Notes: generated by a model from the letters alone, not told the origin. A stretch of 64,000 nucleotides of DNA from Tillus elongatus (GCA_964006375.1 OZ023268.1:83091835-83155834); one strand, 5' to 3'. Shown: positions 46,246-59,188, counted from the first letter of the stretch. Numbers and translations are program-made.

Positions 46246-48472
46246 CAGTGTGTCCCAAAATGGATGGGAATGTATTGCTATCTCCGTTATTATTGGAGAT
46301 GGGGAGACGGTTAGATTAGGAATGTTTTGTAGTATTTCATCCTCGTTCCAAATATGACTTGTATTTTGCCCTGCCTCTGTTCGTTTTCGAGTTATTTTGA
46401 AAAAACCAAAATTTGTCGATTTCTTTTTTCTTCAATATCTAAGCAGGCGTTGATCTGACATATCTAAGACTTGCCCATTATTAGGACACTTTTTATAGAG
46501 TAATCTTTTTGTGCTATTCTCAACTTTGGATTGCCATTTGTTTTTGAGCTACATGTATCAACGTTTGTTTTTATTTTGGCAGCCATATTTGATTTTTTCC
46601 CATGTGATAGCCCGTGATGTACAACATGCTTGAGAAATCTTGTAACAGCACTGACAGTTTTGAGGATAATAGGCTATGAAATCCAATACCAGAAAAAAAA
46701 TGGCAAAAAAAAGTGTACAAAAAGCAGTAGGCCATGGACTCTAACAATAGACTTCTACTTTTAACATAATTTTCCGTAATGATTCACGATATAGAAATAG
46801 GAACTTTGAGCACACCAATGATTCGGCCCATTATTACAAATGATAGATTACATTACAACATTATCCTAAAAAATTGTTATACTTTAATTAAATAGGTAAA
46901 CCTAGTAAATAACTAAATTTACTAACAGAACTCAATAAAAAGCAGATTAATCAATTACGAAGACGCCTTTGAAAATTGCTTGATTTTTAAACGTAAATCA
47001 ACTGAAAAACAACATAAGAAAGGTTGCTATGGATATAACACTATCGCGACAATTAAAAATACTGTCATTCTTAAGTATCTGAACAATTTGAGGTGTATTT
47101 AACACGTTGCTTAAAATTTTGTACTAAATAGTTTGTTTCCTATTTATTTTAAATATTATTCAACAATATGTTCAGTAATGAAGAATATTTTGTCATGTTG
47201 GAATGTTATATACGTTCTAACCGAAATACTGAGGCCGCTTCAAATTCATATCAAAAGAACTACCCAGAAAGACGACAACCAAACACCAAAATATTTCGGA
47301 TAGTGACCAATCTATTGAACGACGGTAGCTTCCACGCAAAGAAACTACCAATGCCTAGAAATGAAGAAAGAAATAATGCCGTCTTACAGGTTTCAAACGA
47401 AAACCCTCCGCAATCTGTTCGGTTTTATGATGAACAAATTGCCGTTCTAAAAAGTACGGTATACCGTGTATTAAAACAAAGTCATTACCATCCATACAAA
47501 CCTACAGTCGTTCAAGACTTAAATGTTGAAGATTACCCTAAGCGACTTCAATTCTGCAGATGGTATCAAGGACAATGTCAGCAATATGAAAATTTTCATT
47601 TGAAAATAATATTGACTGATGAATCCAGATTTACAAATTGTGGTGTGTATAATCGCCATAATAGGCATTATTTGGGCAAATGAAAATCCCCATCTAAAGG
47701 AAGAAAGATGATTGCAAGACAGATTTGGTATTAATGTTTGGTGCGGCTTATTAGGTAAAAACTGTTATTTTTATTTGTCGATTAGACAGTTAATTTTAAA
47801 AAATTTCAGGTAACTTCATTGTTGGTCCGTTCTTTTTTGAAAATAATTTAACTGGGGAAAGCCATCTTAATCTATTGAGAAATGATATCTTACCAACAAT
47901 TAGAAATATTCATGATAATTTAGACGATATTTGGTACCAACAAGACGGTTCTCCAGCTCACAATGCCAGGATCGTCAAAGAATTTTTGTATCAAAATTTT
48001 AATAATCGTGTCATTTGTAACAATGGGCCGGTTCATTGGTGTGCTCGAGGAAAAATTGTAAGTGCAATTACAAGATTTCCCAAGGACGCTGTACATCATT
48101 GGACAGCTCTTTTCACATGAGCAAAAAATCCAATATGGCTCCCATAATAAAAACAAATGTTGATACCTGTAGCTCAAAAACAAATGACAATCCAAAGCTG
48201 AGAATAGCACACAAAAATTACTCTGTAAAAAGCATCCTGATAATGTACAAGTCTTAGACATGTCGGATCAACGCCCACTTAGAAATTGAAAAAAAAAATC
48301 GCCAAATTTTGGTTTTTTCAAAATAATTAGAAAACGAAAAGAGGCAGGGCAAAATACAAGCCATATCTGGAACGAGCATGAAATTCTACAAAACATTGCT
48401 AATTTAGCCGTCTCCCAATCTCTAATAATAACGGAGACAGCAATACATTCCCATCCAGTTTGGGACACACTG
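46246..48472 (+). mobile_element. Mariner-like (DD41D group) element with about 355-bp TIRs
   Basis: 2,227-bp element flanked by TA. The left end, CAGTGTGTCCCAAAATGGAT, is matched inverted at the right end, and the inverted similarity continues to about 46620/48118, including GCAAAATACAAG-type and TTGATACCTGTAGCTC-type blocks. The plus-strand transposase starts at ATG 47168: MFSNEEYFVMLECYIRSNRN (helix-turn-helix head), YPERRQPNTKIFRIV, then STVYRVLKQSHYHPYKPTVV and IILTDESRFTNCGVYNRHNR (first Asp). After stops near 47683 it continues at 47875 with IWYQQDGSPAHNARIVKEFL (second Asp) and a PVHW block. The third Asp region merges into the right TIR and is degraded. Confidence 0.9.
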
Positions 48473-48745
48473 TATAGTCGAAACAATGTACCATATTTCA
48501 TCAACATAAATTGATTGTTTGAAGGAGTACACAAATTTACGCGAGGCTCTGCTATTTATTGGTAAAAACGGCTTCATAATTTTTGATGTGTGCCATAAAT
48601 GTGAAAAGTTGCAAACAATTGAAAAAGCTCTGAAACGACGAACGCTATCAAATTTTTTCTCTTCAAACATGCATTATAATTATATGGACACACTGTATAT
48701 TGGTATAGTCACTGTGCATCTATGATACAAAACTGTTTTAAAATA

Positions 48746-49020
48746 CAGGCTGATTCAGAACTATAGGGCCAGACTGCTAGCGGTTATTGAGTGCAATGAG
48801 AGAATATTTTTGAGTAAAAGAACCTATGTCCAAAAATGTCTTTCAAAGGCGTTACGGCCTTATGTCGCTCTAAGGCAGCTTTAATCAAGGTGGTTTAGAG
48901 AGTTTTTGTGCATTTTATTTTGAGTTTTTAAATATTTGTATTTCTAAAATTTAAAATACGTTGTGAGATACCAGCATTGCCTTTCTAGAGCTACCAGTTG
49001 CTCGCGATCGACAGATTGCT
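48746..49020 (+). mobile_element. Solo mariner-type terminus
   Basis: CAGGCTGATTCAGAACTATA GGGCC begins directly after TA and resembles the TIR starts of the DD41D elements here. No matching right end or transposase follows, so this is a truncated end. The inner boundary is not determined. Confidence 0.45.
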
Positions 49021-49654
49021 GGCCACTAATTTACAATCTTTAAATATGAGATTGAAACAAACATGTAGATTATTAACACCACGAAAAGTGAACAGTTTCA
49101 TTTATTGCTAAAAGTTGCACACATGTGTGAAATAATCAAGATCACTTTATTATATCCGAGGTGTAAATTTAGCACGAAATTAATCTAATTGTGCCATTTT
49201 AACTGAACAGAGAAAGAAAAAGGACAATTAACACCCCCTGCGTTAGTGGGACTGTTACATTAATGTATTCACAAAAGAGAAAGCAGGAAAAAGTTCAACA
49301 CTTTGTACTTTTATACTGTTTTATCTGTTAATGGCCACTGTAAACTATGCAAATGAGCCTGGGGAAAGGCAATTAAAAGAACTGAAGATGAACATTCCAT
49401 TCATTTACCAACTTCTGCTAAGTAACTAATTTCTGAACTTTTTGTGTTGGTCGATAGGGGCAATATTGTATCCTTCTTGAGATTCAGCATTGTTAAGAAA
49501 GCTCATTCGTCACATTGCAGGAAAAAATGTTGTATACTAAGCATGTATATTGAAAAATTAACTAGAATGTGTACCCCTTCTCTTCATAGGTCAATAGTGT
49601 ATTTTACATTAAAATGTAATCCCAAATATTTCTTTCATTTTGTACCGTCAGACT
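49021..49654. other. Intronic sequence, nothing recognised
   Basis: No supported ORF or repeat structure. Confidence 0.3.
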
Positions 49655-49745
49655 TCTCCTGATTTTCAATGAATTTTGGTAGAAAAAATCATTAATAAGT
49701 GGACGAACTAGGCCTCCTAGATACACATATCCGGGGTCAGTTTCA

Positions 49746-49836
<91 letters not shown>
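49655..49836 (+). mobile_element. (TA)n-core repeat copy H, left half
   Basis: Hairpin remnant (AATGAATTTTGGTAGAAAAA), CACATATCCGGGGTCAGTTT CAATT, then the TA array. The copy is interrupted in its TA array by the element at 49837-53846 and resumes at 53847. Confidence 0.85.
49749..49836. repeat. (TA)n microsatellite, 88 bp
   Basis: Core array of repeat copy H, the target of the 49837-53846 insertion. Confidence 0.97.
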
Positions 49837-49839
<3 letters not shown>

Positions 49840-50584
49840 GGTGATTCAATAAGGGTGGTCACCGTCTGTATCACAGAAACCGTAAATCTTAGAATTTTGG
49901 GAAAAAAATTATAACGAAAGTGGCCACGAAAAAAGCCTGTAAATTATTTACAGAGTTATAGATCGATCGCCGGAAGGCAAAATTCAAAACCAAAAATTGA
50001 AAAAAAAAACAGATTTTTTGCAAAAAAATCCTAATTAAGGTCTACTAAAAATGTAAAAATAAGAATTTTCGGAAAAATCTGAATATTTTTTGTGAGAAGA
50101 ATTTTCTTATATCTTGGCAAAGAGGTGGGGGAGAGCGAGAATCTAGTTTTGAAAAAACATTCCTAAGAACATTTCTGCTTAACCGAATTTTTTAAACTTT
50201 GTCTTGTTTCAAACAGATTTTCTAAGCCAAAAGAATACTTATCAATTCTAATTATTATAATAAATATTGTGCATGCTAGAGCACGCTGCTTAATTTTTCA
50301 CCAATTGTGTTTTTTCTCAAAAATAGTAAATAGAAACATGACCACACCTTATAAAATTAGGCCCAATTAGCAACAAATCGGTAAAAACCCGTCATCAATA
50401 TCTTTTTTATATCCAAAGATCTTAAAAAATATGTAAATAGTGGCGATTTTTTGGTTACTTGTGGATTAGGTCCGTTGCCGCCAACGGAATCGAACTTTTC
50501 TGGTCAACAATATTTATTAACATAAATCATGATATTATTACTCATAACAGAAATTAACAAAAGGGTAAAATTGATAAGGCACCT

Positions 50585-52790
50585 ATTATCTTAACCTAAT
50601 TATTTTATATACTCAAAATGGTTCCCATCGTTGCTATGCACATATTCAGTCTTTTTATAGTAGAATTGACACTGCCCAATTTCATCAACAGAAATACTTC
50701 TTATCTTACTGCTTTTTGAATCCTTTCTTTCGTATCCTCACGTGTAGTTGGACGTGTTTTAAAAGTCTGGACGCAGCAAATGCGTTATCGAAGTGAATTT
50801 TCATAAAAATGTTTTCAATAGCAAATATGTCTCTAATGCAAACAGGCAGCAATCTGGTTACCCGTATAGCCTATATAGTAGAAACAATGTACCATATTTT
50901 ATCAAAATTACTTATTGTTTGAAAATGTACATGCATCATATTTCGATAAAAATGCAAAAATGCAATATTATGAGGGTGTTCGAAAAAAATTTGTAAGGAT
51001 CACCAACGACTTATGGACCACGCTGTGGTTGTCAAAATATTTTTATAAGATGCAGTTTAAGACACCCTATAATTAACGTATAAAATTTTTTCTCGTAGTT
51101 TGTATAATAACAATAATATTAAGCTTTACCGTAGAAATAAGTCACCCTGTATATATCTAAACAGATAAAAACTGAAAGTAAACCCGGATATGTATTATAG
51201 GGAGCTTAGTTTGCGATAATTTAAATATTATCTAAAAATTATAAACCATAGACGTAACTAACCCTACAGCCAAAGCATCAACTTAACTAAACCTACAGCC
51301 AAAGCATCAGAGAAAGGCTCTATTTGAAATGAATTTTCTGGAAACATTTTAGTAAAATGAAGGACAATGACGGTTGAAGCTGAAACTTAAGGGTTTGCAG
51401 AACACCCTTCTTGTAACACTTTGTTTACATAATCCATATTTGTTTTAGATTGGTTGCCTAAATGTTGCGAATTTTGACGTTTCAAATCCCGACTTTGACG
51501 TTTTGAGGAAAACTCCAATTTTTTTCCTTAACTGCCGATAATTTTTTTGTCTCTAAGCATATATACCTAAATTTCGGTACATAGGTCAATCCTTATAACA
51601 AAAATACGTGTACCAAATTTGGTTGCCCTCACTTTGTGATTTCCGGAGATATAATTTTTTCCCGAACGAAAACACAAAATTTTCCGGGAAAACCTGAGCT
51701 GATTTTCATCGCTTAGGAACTTATCCAAGTCACTTGCAAAAGGAAAGCACTTACCAAATTTGATCAAAATCGGCCCATTATTTTTTGAGTTATCGGTGTG
51801 ATATATATAAACATATAAAATTCAAACTGACTCCGGATATGTGTTCTAGGGTGCCTAATTAGCGCTCATTTGAAGAATTTTTTTCCAAATTAAAAAGTCG
51901 GGGATCTCCTCGTTAGTGAATTTTTTTAAAGAAAATTAACTAAAAACTATATCTTTAATTCTTCCTCACAAGTGAAAATCTAAAACGGTAAGGTCAGGTG
52001 ACCTTGCTGGCCATCTTCTAATCCAGTTATTTGAGAACGTAACATCTAATAATTTCGGAGAGGTTCGGCAAAATGTGCTGGACAACATTCTTGTTGATAC
52101 CACATATCTAGTCTGTTTTGAATCGCAGCATCTCCTAAGAGAATGGGTAAAACATTCTAAAAAATCGAAGTACCTTTCTCCCGTTAATTTTCCCTCAAGA
52201 AAAAAACGTCCGATAATCTTTAAGTTTAAAATACCACAGTACACGTTTACACTCCAGCGATTTTGGTAATTGACTTCCCTCTGCCAATGTGGGGTCGTTT
52301 CTGGTCAGTAGTGGTTATTGTTTAAGTTTACTTTACGAGAGCTTGAAAACGTCGCCTGTCCATAATATCCCAGATTGGAAGTCTGGGTTATTATTTAACA
52401 TACCTTTTAACTAGTTGCAATGGTTCAGTCGATTATCAAAATTTGTTTCTTTTAATTATTGATGTAAAACAACATGATAAGGATGCATTTTATGTTCTTT
52501 AAGTATTATATTTACCAAATAATAATTTAATCCTAGCTCTGTTACAATGTCCCTAACGCTTATGTGTGGTTTACGCCAACACGCCAGTAACATTTTCTTC
52601 ATTTATGCTTTTCTGTACCCTATTTTTTTACTGAAACAGGTTGAACATTACAAGTTTCTCGTGTTCGTCTTGCCAGTCTTTCAAAAACTTTTCTTGAATG
52701 ACTCGGTCTTCCAGGATATTGTAACGCATTTTCCCTTTCAGCAATGACTGCATTTTGCATACTTACAAAATATCATACGTTTCTTCATTT
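50585..52790 (-). pseudogene. Decayed transposase of the 49837-53846 element
   Basis: The minus strand starts near 52790 with NAVIAERENALQYPGRPSHS RKVFERLARR, a helix-turn-helix head, then GMLNNNPDF and ILWTG (first Asp region, about 52370). YCGILNLKIIGRFFLEGKLT GERYFDFLE (52244 down) and RWPARSPDLTVLDFHL (third Asp, about 51985) follow. The frame is cut at 51946/50761 by the repeat insertion. It resumes as KTRPTTREDTKERIQKAV and a C-terminal GNHFEYI. Many stops. The reading frames on the two sides of the insertion join smoothly. Confidence 0.8.
50762..51945 (-). mobile_element. (TA)n-core repeat copy inserted in a transposase gene (boundary reference)
   Basis: Begins (plus strand) AAAGTCTGGACGCAGCAAAT GCG and ends with the hairpin GTTAGTGAATTTTTTTAAAG AAAATTAACTAAAA. 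Length 1,184 bp. Its core is only about (TA)4 (near 51801-51809). The interrupted coding sequence becomes continuous if the element is removed between two adjacent T residues on the minus strand, with no longer target duplication. This fixes both ends of the family. Confidence 0.85.
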
Positions 52791-53014
52791 AAAACATAAG
52801 GTAATATGAAAAAGTCTCTTTCCAAACGTACAAGTTAATTTTGGCAACAAATTGAAAATATATAATAACAAAACAAAAAGTTAGTTGTTTTACTAGATAT
52901 TCGTTTCACAAGTACTTTCTAACGAGAGAAAATTTGTTAAATTTCGTCAGGGGTAACCTGCGTAATAGAAAAGTAAAGGAAAAATCCCCACTATCTACAT
53001 GGGTTTTGATTTTG

Positions 53015-53280
53015 TTCCTTTAACTTCGGCTTATTTCCGCGACTATGGCCAATCACCGACGCCAGGGATCTTTAACGTACCTAACATTGCATGGACACGG
53101 GACCATGCACCGGAACGTGCAGACATTCAACTTGCTCAAATACAATGCCACAACCTCGGTAGATGTTAATTGTACAGTATGTACTGAAAAAAGTGAAAGG
53201 AGTACCCTGGGATCGGACCCAGTACCCTTCGGTTCAGAGGCACACGTTCTTACCACTGAACCACCGAGCCTCTTTGCATG
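53015..53280 (-). mobile_element. tRNA-derived SINE, copy 3 (best copy)
   Basis: On the minus strand the head reads GAGGCTCGGTGGTTCAGTGG TAAGAACG. It carries an A-box-like TGGTTCAGTGG and a B-box-like GGTCCGATCCC, and the anticodon-loop-like CTCTGAA suggests a Gln-type tRNA ancestor. The body is shared with the copies at 30418 and 41460 and ends in the plus-strand CTATGGCCAATCACCGACG block. It lies inside the 49837-53846 element. Confidence 0.8.
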
Positions 53281-53846
53281 GTTTTTAAGATATGTTTGGA
53301 TAGAAAAAATATATTGATCTGGGGTTTTCTTTGGTTTGTTGCTAATTTAGTCTACTTTTATAACGCATGGTCAAACTTACATTCTTCTGTTTAATATTTT
53401 CAATAAAAAAAAACACAATTGTAAAAAAATAAGCAGCGCCCTCCAGCATTCACAATATTTATTATAATGGTTCGAATTTATAAATTTCCTATTGGCTTAG
53501 AAGATCTCTTTGGAACAATACAAAGTCTGAAAAATTCGGTTAGGCAGGACCGAACTTAGAAGCGTTTAAAAAAATTAGATTCCCGCTTTCCCCCACCTTT
53601 TATTTGCCAAGACATAATAAAATTCATCGGACAAAAAATATTCACATTTTCCGAAGATTCTTATTTTTACATTTTCAGTAGACCTTAATTAAAACATTTT
53701 TGATTTTTGGTTTTGAGTTATGCCCTCTGGCGGTGGACTTACAATTGTGTAAATACATTTCAGGCTTTGTTGACCGTTATAAAAAAACAATTCTCGTAAT
53801 TCTTAGATGTACGGTTTTCGGTCGCCATCCAGAATGAATCATCCTG

Positions 53847-53965
53847 TATATATATATATGTCATACCGATAACTCAAAAACTAATATGCCCATTGTGATG
53901 AAAGGTGGTGGGTACCTCCCTTTTGTAAGTTTTTCCGGGGAAATTTTGGGCTTTCTTTGGGCGAT
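53847..53965 (+). mobile_element. (TA)n-core repeat copy H, right half
   Basis: Short TA run, then TGTCATACCGATAACTCAAA AACTAATATGCCC. This continues the copy that stops at 49836. It is truncated where the next copy begins. Confidence 0.8.
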
Positions 53966-54061
53966 TTTTGGTGTGTTTTCCTAAAAAAATTAACTAATGA
54001 GATCTCGACTTTTGAATTTTGAAAACATTTCTTCAAATGAGCGCAAACTAAGACTCCTAAA

Positions 54062-54274
54062 GCGCCTCCGTGGCCGTGCGGGAAAGTCGATTCAGACTTT
54101 CCAATACGGACTCGGGGGTCGACGGTTCGATCCTCACCGGCGGCGGCTGATTTTTCAAAATCACTGTCGTCGTTGAGATCGAGCTCAAGGTGGAGGGTAG
54201 GTTAGTTTAGATGAGCAAAAAGGGTCAGCAATGGCCTAATTGCCAGTAAGCATCTTACCTTTACCTTTTTTTTT
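54062..54274 (+). mobile_element. tRNA-derived SINE with 12-bp target duplication
   Basis: 213 bp flanked by a perfect AAGACTCCTAAA duplication (54050-54061 and 54275-54286). The head starts GCGCCTCCGTGGCCGTGCGG and has an A-box-like TGGCCGTGCGG and a B box GGTTCGATCC. It looks like a tRNA with a variable arm (Ser/Leu type) but does not close a proper acceptor stem. A non-tRNA body follows, ending in ACCTTTACC and a T-rich tail. It is a different family from the 53015 SINE. Confidence 0.9.
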
Positions 54275-54309
54275 AAGACTCCTAAAACCCATATCCGGGG
54301 TCAGTTTCA

Positions 54310-54440
<131 letters not shown>

Positions 54441-55635
54441 TATCACACCGATAACTCAAAAAATAATGGGCTGATTTTGATCAAATTTGGTGGGTACCTT
54501 GATTTTGTAAATGGCTTGAATAAGTTCGCTGGCCAGGAAAATTAGACAAGGTTTTCCGGAAAAATTGTGAGTTTTCTTTCGAAAAAAATTCATATCTCCG
54601 AAAATTAAAAATCTATAGTAACAAAATTTGGTATGCTGGTTTCCGTCATAAGGGGTATCCTTTGTACAAAAATTCATGTCTATAACTTAAAATACAAAGA
54701 AATTACATGCCTCTGATTAAAAAAAAAGTTGAAACATCAAAATTGATAATTCTGGTAGTCGTAAATTATTACGCATTTGCGCTTCATGAGTTAAAAATAC
54801 GGCTCAAAATGACTGAAGAGCTCCTAGATCTGTGTTATAGCCGTCATTTTCCTTCATTTCGTTAAAATATGAGAAAAAAAAATCAATTTTAAACAAAAAC
54901 TGTATGGTGTAAATAATTAAGACGTTATAAAATTAACCTACAAGAGTACATACCTGTTATTACATGAATCTGTCATGTTGAGAATGGCCAAGAGGTAGAG
55001 GAAGAAGTGCGATTTAATAATGGACTCCTATAAGACGTGTCCTAATCTCAGTTAGTGACTTCACTTTTTTAATTTTTTTAAATTTTTATTTCATCTTACC
55101 ATTATCTGATCAGATTGTGTAAAATTTTTTAACGAGTTTTTGTATGACAAATTCAATTAGGACGAGATGAAAACTTTTAAGACTTAATTCAATTTGAATA
55201 GCACATCTAGTTGTTATTGCCATAACTTAGCGAATCCGTTATATACTTAATACAGGCGTAGACTTTTCCCGTGGCTTCACAAGTGCTTGTTCTTCTCTGC
55301 AACCGATTTCAATTTTAACTGGTAAAAGCAAGTGCGTTATGGTGGCGAATTTTCATTAAAGTTTCAAATTTCAATAGCTCAATTTGCTATGAAATAAAAC
55401 TTTCGTTGACCAGGAACCAGTTTTTTCGGGGATATTTTAAGTTTATTTTCGGAAAATTTTTGTACATTTTCAAACAAGGTCATTTTTATGAAATATGATA
55501 CATTTTTTCTACTATATAGGTTACACTGCTAAGCAAATTTCACGCCTGCTTTCTTGAAAAAAATACATAATTGTTATTAAAAATATTTTTATGAAAATTC
55601 ACTACCATAACGCACTTGCCGCGTCCAGACTTTTT

Positions 55636-56540
55636 TGTATCTTCGAAAATAACAAATCAACGGTCACCAAATTTGGTATGCAGGTCTACATTAAAAAAGT
55701 ATACTATATACTAGAAGTTCTATCTCTAACTTTAAATAAAAAATGTTATAGGCGTTTTAAAGAAAACATGTGGATACCACTGATAATGAGAATCTATTAA
55801 ATACTGCAGCCAAAGATGACGTTTTCTTGGCACAAAAAGTCAAGAAGTAATAGGTAAAATAATGTGAAAATCTTATAGTTCTTTTTAAAACGCCAAAGTC
55901 GCGATTTGAAACGTCAAGATTGGCAGTTTTAAGACAAAGAACCTGAAACAATTAAGGGTTATAAAGAAGACATATCGTAAAAAAGTGTGTTTTTCAAAGC
56001 TTTAAATTACAGCTTCAACGGTCATTGTCCTTCATTGTATTAAAATGTTTGTAGAAAATTCATTTCAAACATACCCTTTCTTTGATGCATTGGCCGTAGT
56101 TTCAGTTACACAGTTTATATATAGACATATAGTGTCTATTTTGTATCGAATTTTCGTGGAAAAAATTCTCTATAGAGGAGACCCCGACTTTTGAATTTTG
56201 AAAAGATTTGTTTTAATGAGCGTGAATTGGGCACGCTAGAACCCATAACCGGGGTCAGTTTCAGTTTTCATCTGTTTACATATATACATGTGGGGCGCAT
56301 TTCTAAGGTAAAGCTCAATAGATCCGTTATTATACAAGATACGAGTAACATTGTGGAGATCCGTTAATTAAAAGGTGTCTTGAGCTGCATCTTATAAAAT
56401 TATTTTGACAATCACAAGCTTGCCCATAAGTCGTTGGCAATACGCATTTTTTAAATAAAACACCCTTTATATTAATCCATTTTTGCATTTTCCATCGAAT
56501 TATAATGTTTTAAAGGAAAAAAATATATATATCGTTTAGC
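55636..56540 (+). mobile_element. (TA)n-core repeat, two further partial copies
   Basis: 55636-56147 matches the internal part (CACCAAATTTGGTATGCAGG, GCCAAAGTCGCGATTTG, ACGGTCATTGTCCTTCATTG). 56148-56540 begins as a new copy (TTCGTGGAAAAAATTCTCTA TAGAGGAGACC, CCATAACCGGGGTCAG) whose core is only CATATATACATG. It ends in the CCCATAAGTCGTTGG block. Confidence 0.7.
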
Positions 56541-56789
56541 GTTTTCTAGTTATTTTAATTGTTTTGCAACTTTTCACATTTTTGGTACGTATCAAAATTT
56601 ATGATACGGTGCTTTTACCAATAGATAACAATTTTTTCAAAGTTGTCAGTTGGCTTTAAAAAAAAAGCTATCTAGACACCTCGTGATTTGAAATTCAAGT
56701 TCAGTTGTTTGCTTACAATTTGAACCTCGAATCACAAGGGGGCGAGATAGCATTTTTAATAAAGCCAACTCACAACTAAGATTTTCTAC

Positions 56790-57067
56790 AAAAAAATACT
56801 TTAAAAAGCTTGCTAGGCAACCCAACAGAGAAGGACAGTACCGCCAAAATGTGGGGAATTTATAATATAAGTTGTAAAGATTGTGATCTTAAATACGTCG
56901 GACAAACACAAAGAGCTATTGCAATTAGATTCAAAGGACATTTAGCGCAATTAAGATACGATACTACAGATAGATCTTTCTTTGGGATAATGGTCACCAC
57001 GTTAATGAGCAGAATCTGAAATTAGCAAGAAGCGTTTGAAAACTAGGACAGCTAAACGCGTTCGACA

Positions 57068-57157
<90 letters not shown>

Positions 57158-57480
57158 CTAAATAGAGTAATAATAAAAAAAATGTATGAACCTCGCTCTG
57201 CCGCCTATGACGAGTCATCTGATATATTGCGTTGTAAAGTAAATAACAGGTCCGAGAGATAACAAAATAATACAGATATTTCCGCCAAACGAAATAAGTT
57301 CATTTAGGTGTCGTTGAATCTCCCTAAATCGCTAGTGACCGACTACCTGCAGAGTTTCAGAAGATTATAAATAGAGTGGCGAATATAATATACAAAAAGA
57401 AGAATAATTATTCATCCTCTGATGCCGCTGACTTGTTTAGCGAAACAATCGTCAGGTCTTTTAAAGTGTGTTGTGGTGAT
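56790..57480 (+). pseudogene. Penelope-like element, GIY-YIG end
   Basis: 56810-57019 encodes WGIYNISCKDCDLKYVGQTQ RAIAIRFKGHLAQL: GIY, then a CxxC pair, YVG, and Arg/His of the GIY-YIG nuclease as in Penelope-like retroelements. The ORF is truncated after about 70 codons. The (TA)n array at 57073-57156 follows, then sequence to about 57480 that may be the element's 3' part. No RT domain is present. Confidence 0.7.
57073..57156. repeat. (TA)n microsatellite, 84 bp
   Basis: Lies inside or at the edge of the Penelope-like fragment, not in the (TA)n-core family context. Confidence 0.96.
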
Positions 57481-57489
57481 TTTGGTTCT

Positions 57490-57745
57490 CTAAGTGTGCT
57501 TAACTTTTTCAAACAATAAAGTTATTTTGATGAAATATGGTACATTCTTTCTACTATAAATCTTATACAGGTAACCAAATTTGAGGCATGCTTTCATTAA
57601 AAAACACATATTTGCTATTAAAAACATTTATATAAAAATTCCGTAACAAAATGCGCTTGCTGCCTCCAGACTTTTATCCAAAAATTTCACTAAGGAGAAT
57701 ACCTCGACATAAACCCCATAGAATACATATCCGGGGACAGTTTAA

Positions 57746-57824
<79 letters not shown>
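57490..57824 (+). mobile_element. (TA)n-core repeat fragments: an end and a new left half
   Basis: 57490-57672 is a terminal piece ending GCGCTTGCTGCCTCCAGACT TTT. 57673-57824 is a left half (TTTCACTAAGGAGAATACC, ACATATCCGGGGACAGTTTA) running into the TA array at 57749-57824. The matching right half may be 62182-62455. Confidence 0.75.
57749..57824. repeat. (TA)n microsatellite, 76 bp
   Basis: Core array whose right edge is the insertion point of the 57825 element. Confidence 0.97.
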
Positions 57825-57826
<2 letters not shown>

Positions 57827-59188
57827 CTGTTTTCTAATTGAATGTCGATATTTAAGGGGGTAATTTTTGGGTCCATTTTAAGAAGAAAACTTCATATGAA
57901 CGTATGTCCTAAACATCTTAACTTTTAAAAGACAGGGTGGTAAAGTTTTTAAAAATAGGTTATTTTTTAATAATATATGTAATACCACTGTAGATATTTT
58001 AATGACATTTCGTATACGGGTACTAAGCATCAAGAGGCATTTTTTTAAGTATCACATTTCTTTTTATTTCCACCAGTAACGTTCGTGCGGAATCTTACCT
58101 GCATATTTTGGCAGACATTGATGGTACGTCACTGATATCTCTTAAAATAAAAAATATTTTTGAAATCCCGATTCATTTACAAGCCAATTCGATTACTTGA
58201 TTTTTTCAGCCCGATGCACGGTTTTCGCCTAAAAAAAAACTATTTCTCTGCATGGTCATAACAATATCGTTAATATGACAATAGCACAATGTAGAGAAAT
58301 AGTAGGCAGTGTGTAAGAATGATTCATTCTGTTGTCGTTTACTACTTTGACAGTTTAGTTTTAAATTCAACTCTTCGCGTCTTCGGTGTTTAAAATATCT
58401 GAGCAGTGTGTTATTTTGAAAAGAAATGGTTGAATTTACTTATGAGGAGATGGCAGACATGCGTTACATGTACTGTTTGGCTGATGGCAGATCACCGGAA
58501 GCTAGGCGAGGTTATCAAGACCGCTTTCCTAAAAGAGTCATACCTGATAGGCGAACATTTGCAAATATTCATAGAAGATTGACTGAAACTGGTAGTTTGA
58601 TGCCAAGTAATCAATTAAAAGAAGCACATCGAACTATAAGAACTCCAGAAATTGAAGAAGCAGTTTTAAATTCGATTGATGAAAATCCTGAACATATTAC
58701 TAGAAACATTGGTAATAATTTGAATATCTCGCACGTTATGGTTTGGAAAATTATGCACGATTTTCTGTTATACCTGTATCATATTCAACGGGTCCAAGCG
58801 TTACTTCCCCGAGACATTCCTTTGCCAGTTAATTTTTGTCATTGGTTTTTGGAGAAAATTGCGCATAATCCCTTGTTTGACCGTGGAATAATGTTTACAG
58901 ATGAAGCTAACTTTTCCAGAAACGCCATCAGAAATTATCATAATAATCATATTTGGGCAGACGAAAATTCACGTAAAAAAATTGCTTTCAAATTTTCGTG
59001 GAAAAAAGTTTGTTTAGCAAATTTTCGTGTAAAACACCTAAAAAGAATGCTCGTAACAGGATCTTTAATAATTTTTGCGTAAGATTATTTGGCCAATATT
59101 TGTAACAAATGGCGAATTCTCGTGAAACAAATCGTTGCAATGCAAATTTTCATGTAAGTAAATAAATTTTTTCATCCCGCCATTATGT

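Larger units (their letters stand above)
49837..53846 (-). mobile_element. Mariner-like (DD41D group) element with about 450-bp TIRs, carrying nested insertions
   Basis: 4,010-bp element flanked by TA. The left end, CAGGGTGATTCAATAAGGGT GG, matches the inverted right end (53846 leftward), and the similarity runs about 440-485 bp on each side with moderate divergence. The interior contains a decayed minus-strand transposase (50585-52790), a complete (TA)n-core repeat copy (50762-51945) and a SINE (53015-53280). Without these two insertions the element would be near 2.5 kb, similar to its relatives. Confidence 0.9.

Noticed and set aside
54062..54145. Functional tRNA gene
   Set aside because: A and B boxes are present, but no closed acceptor stem is formed. 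The unit is flanked by target duplications and has a SINE body and tail.
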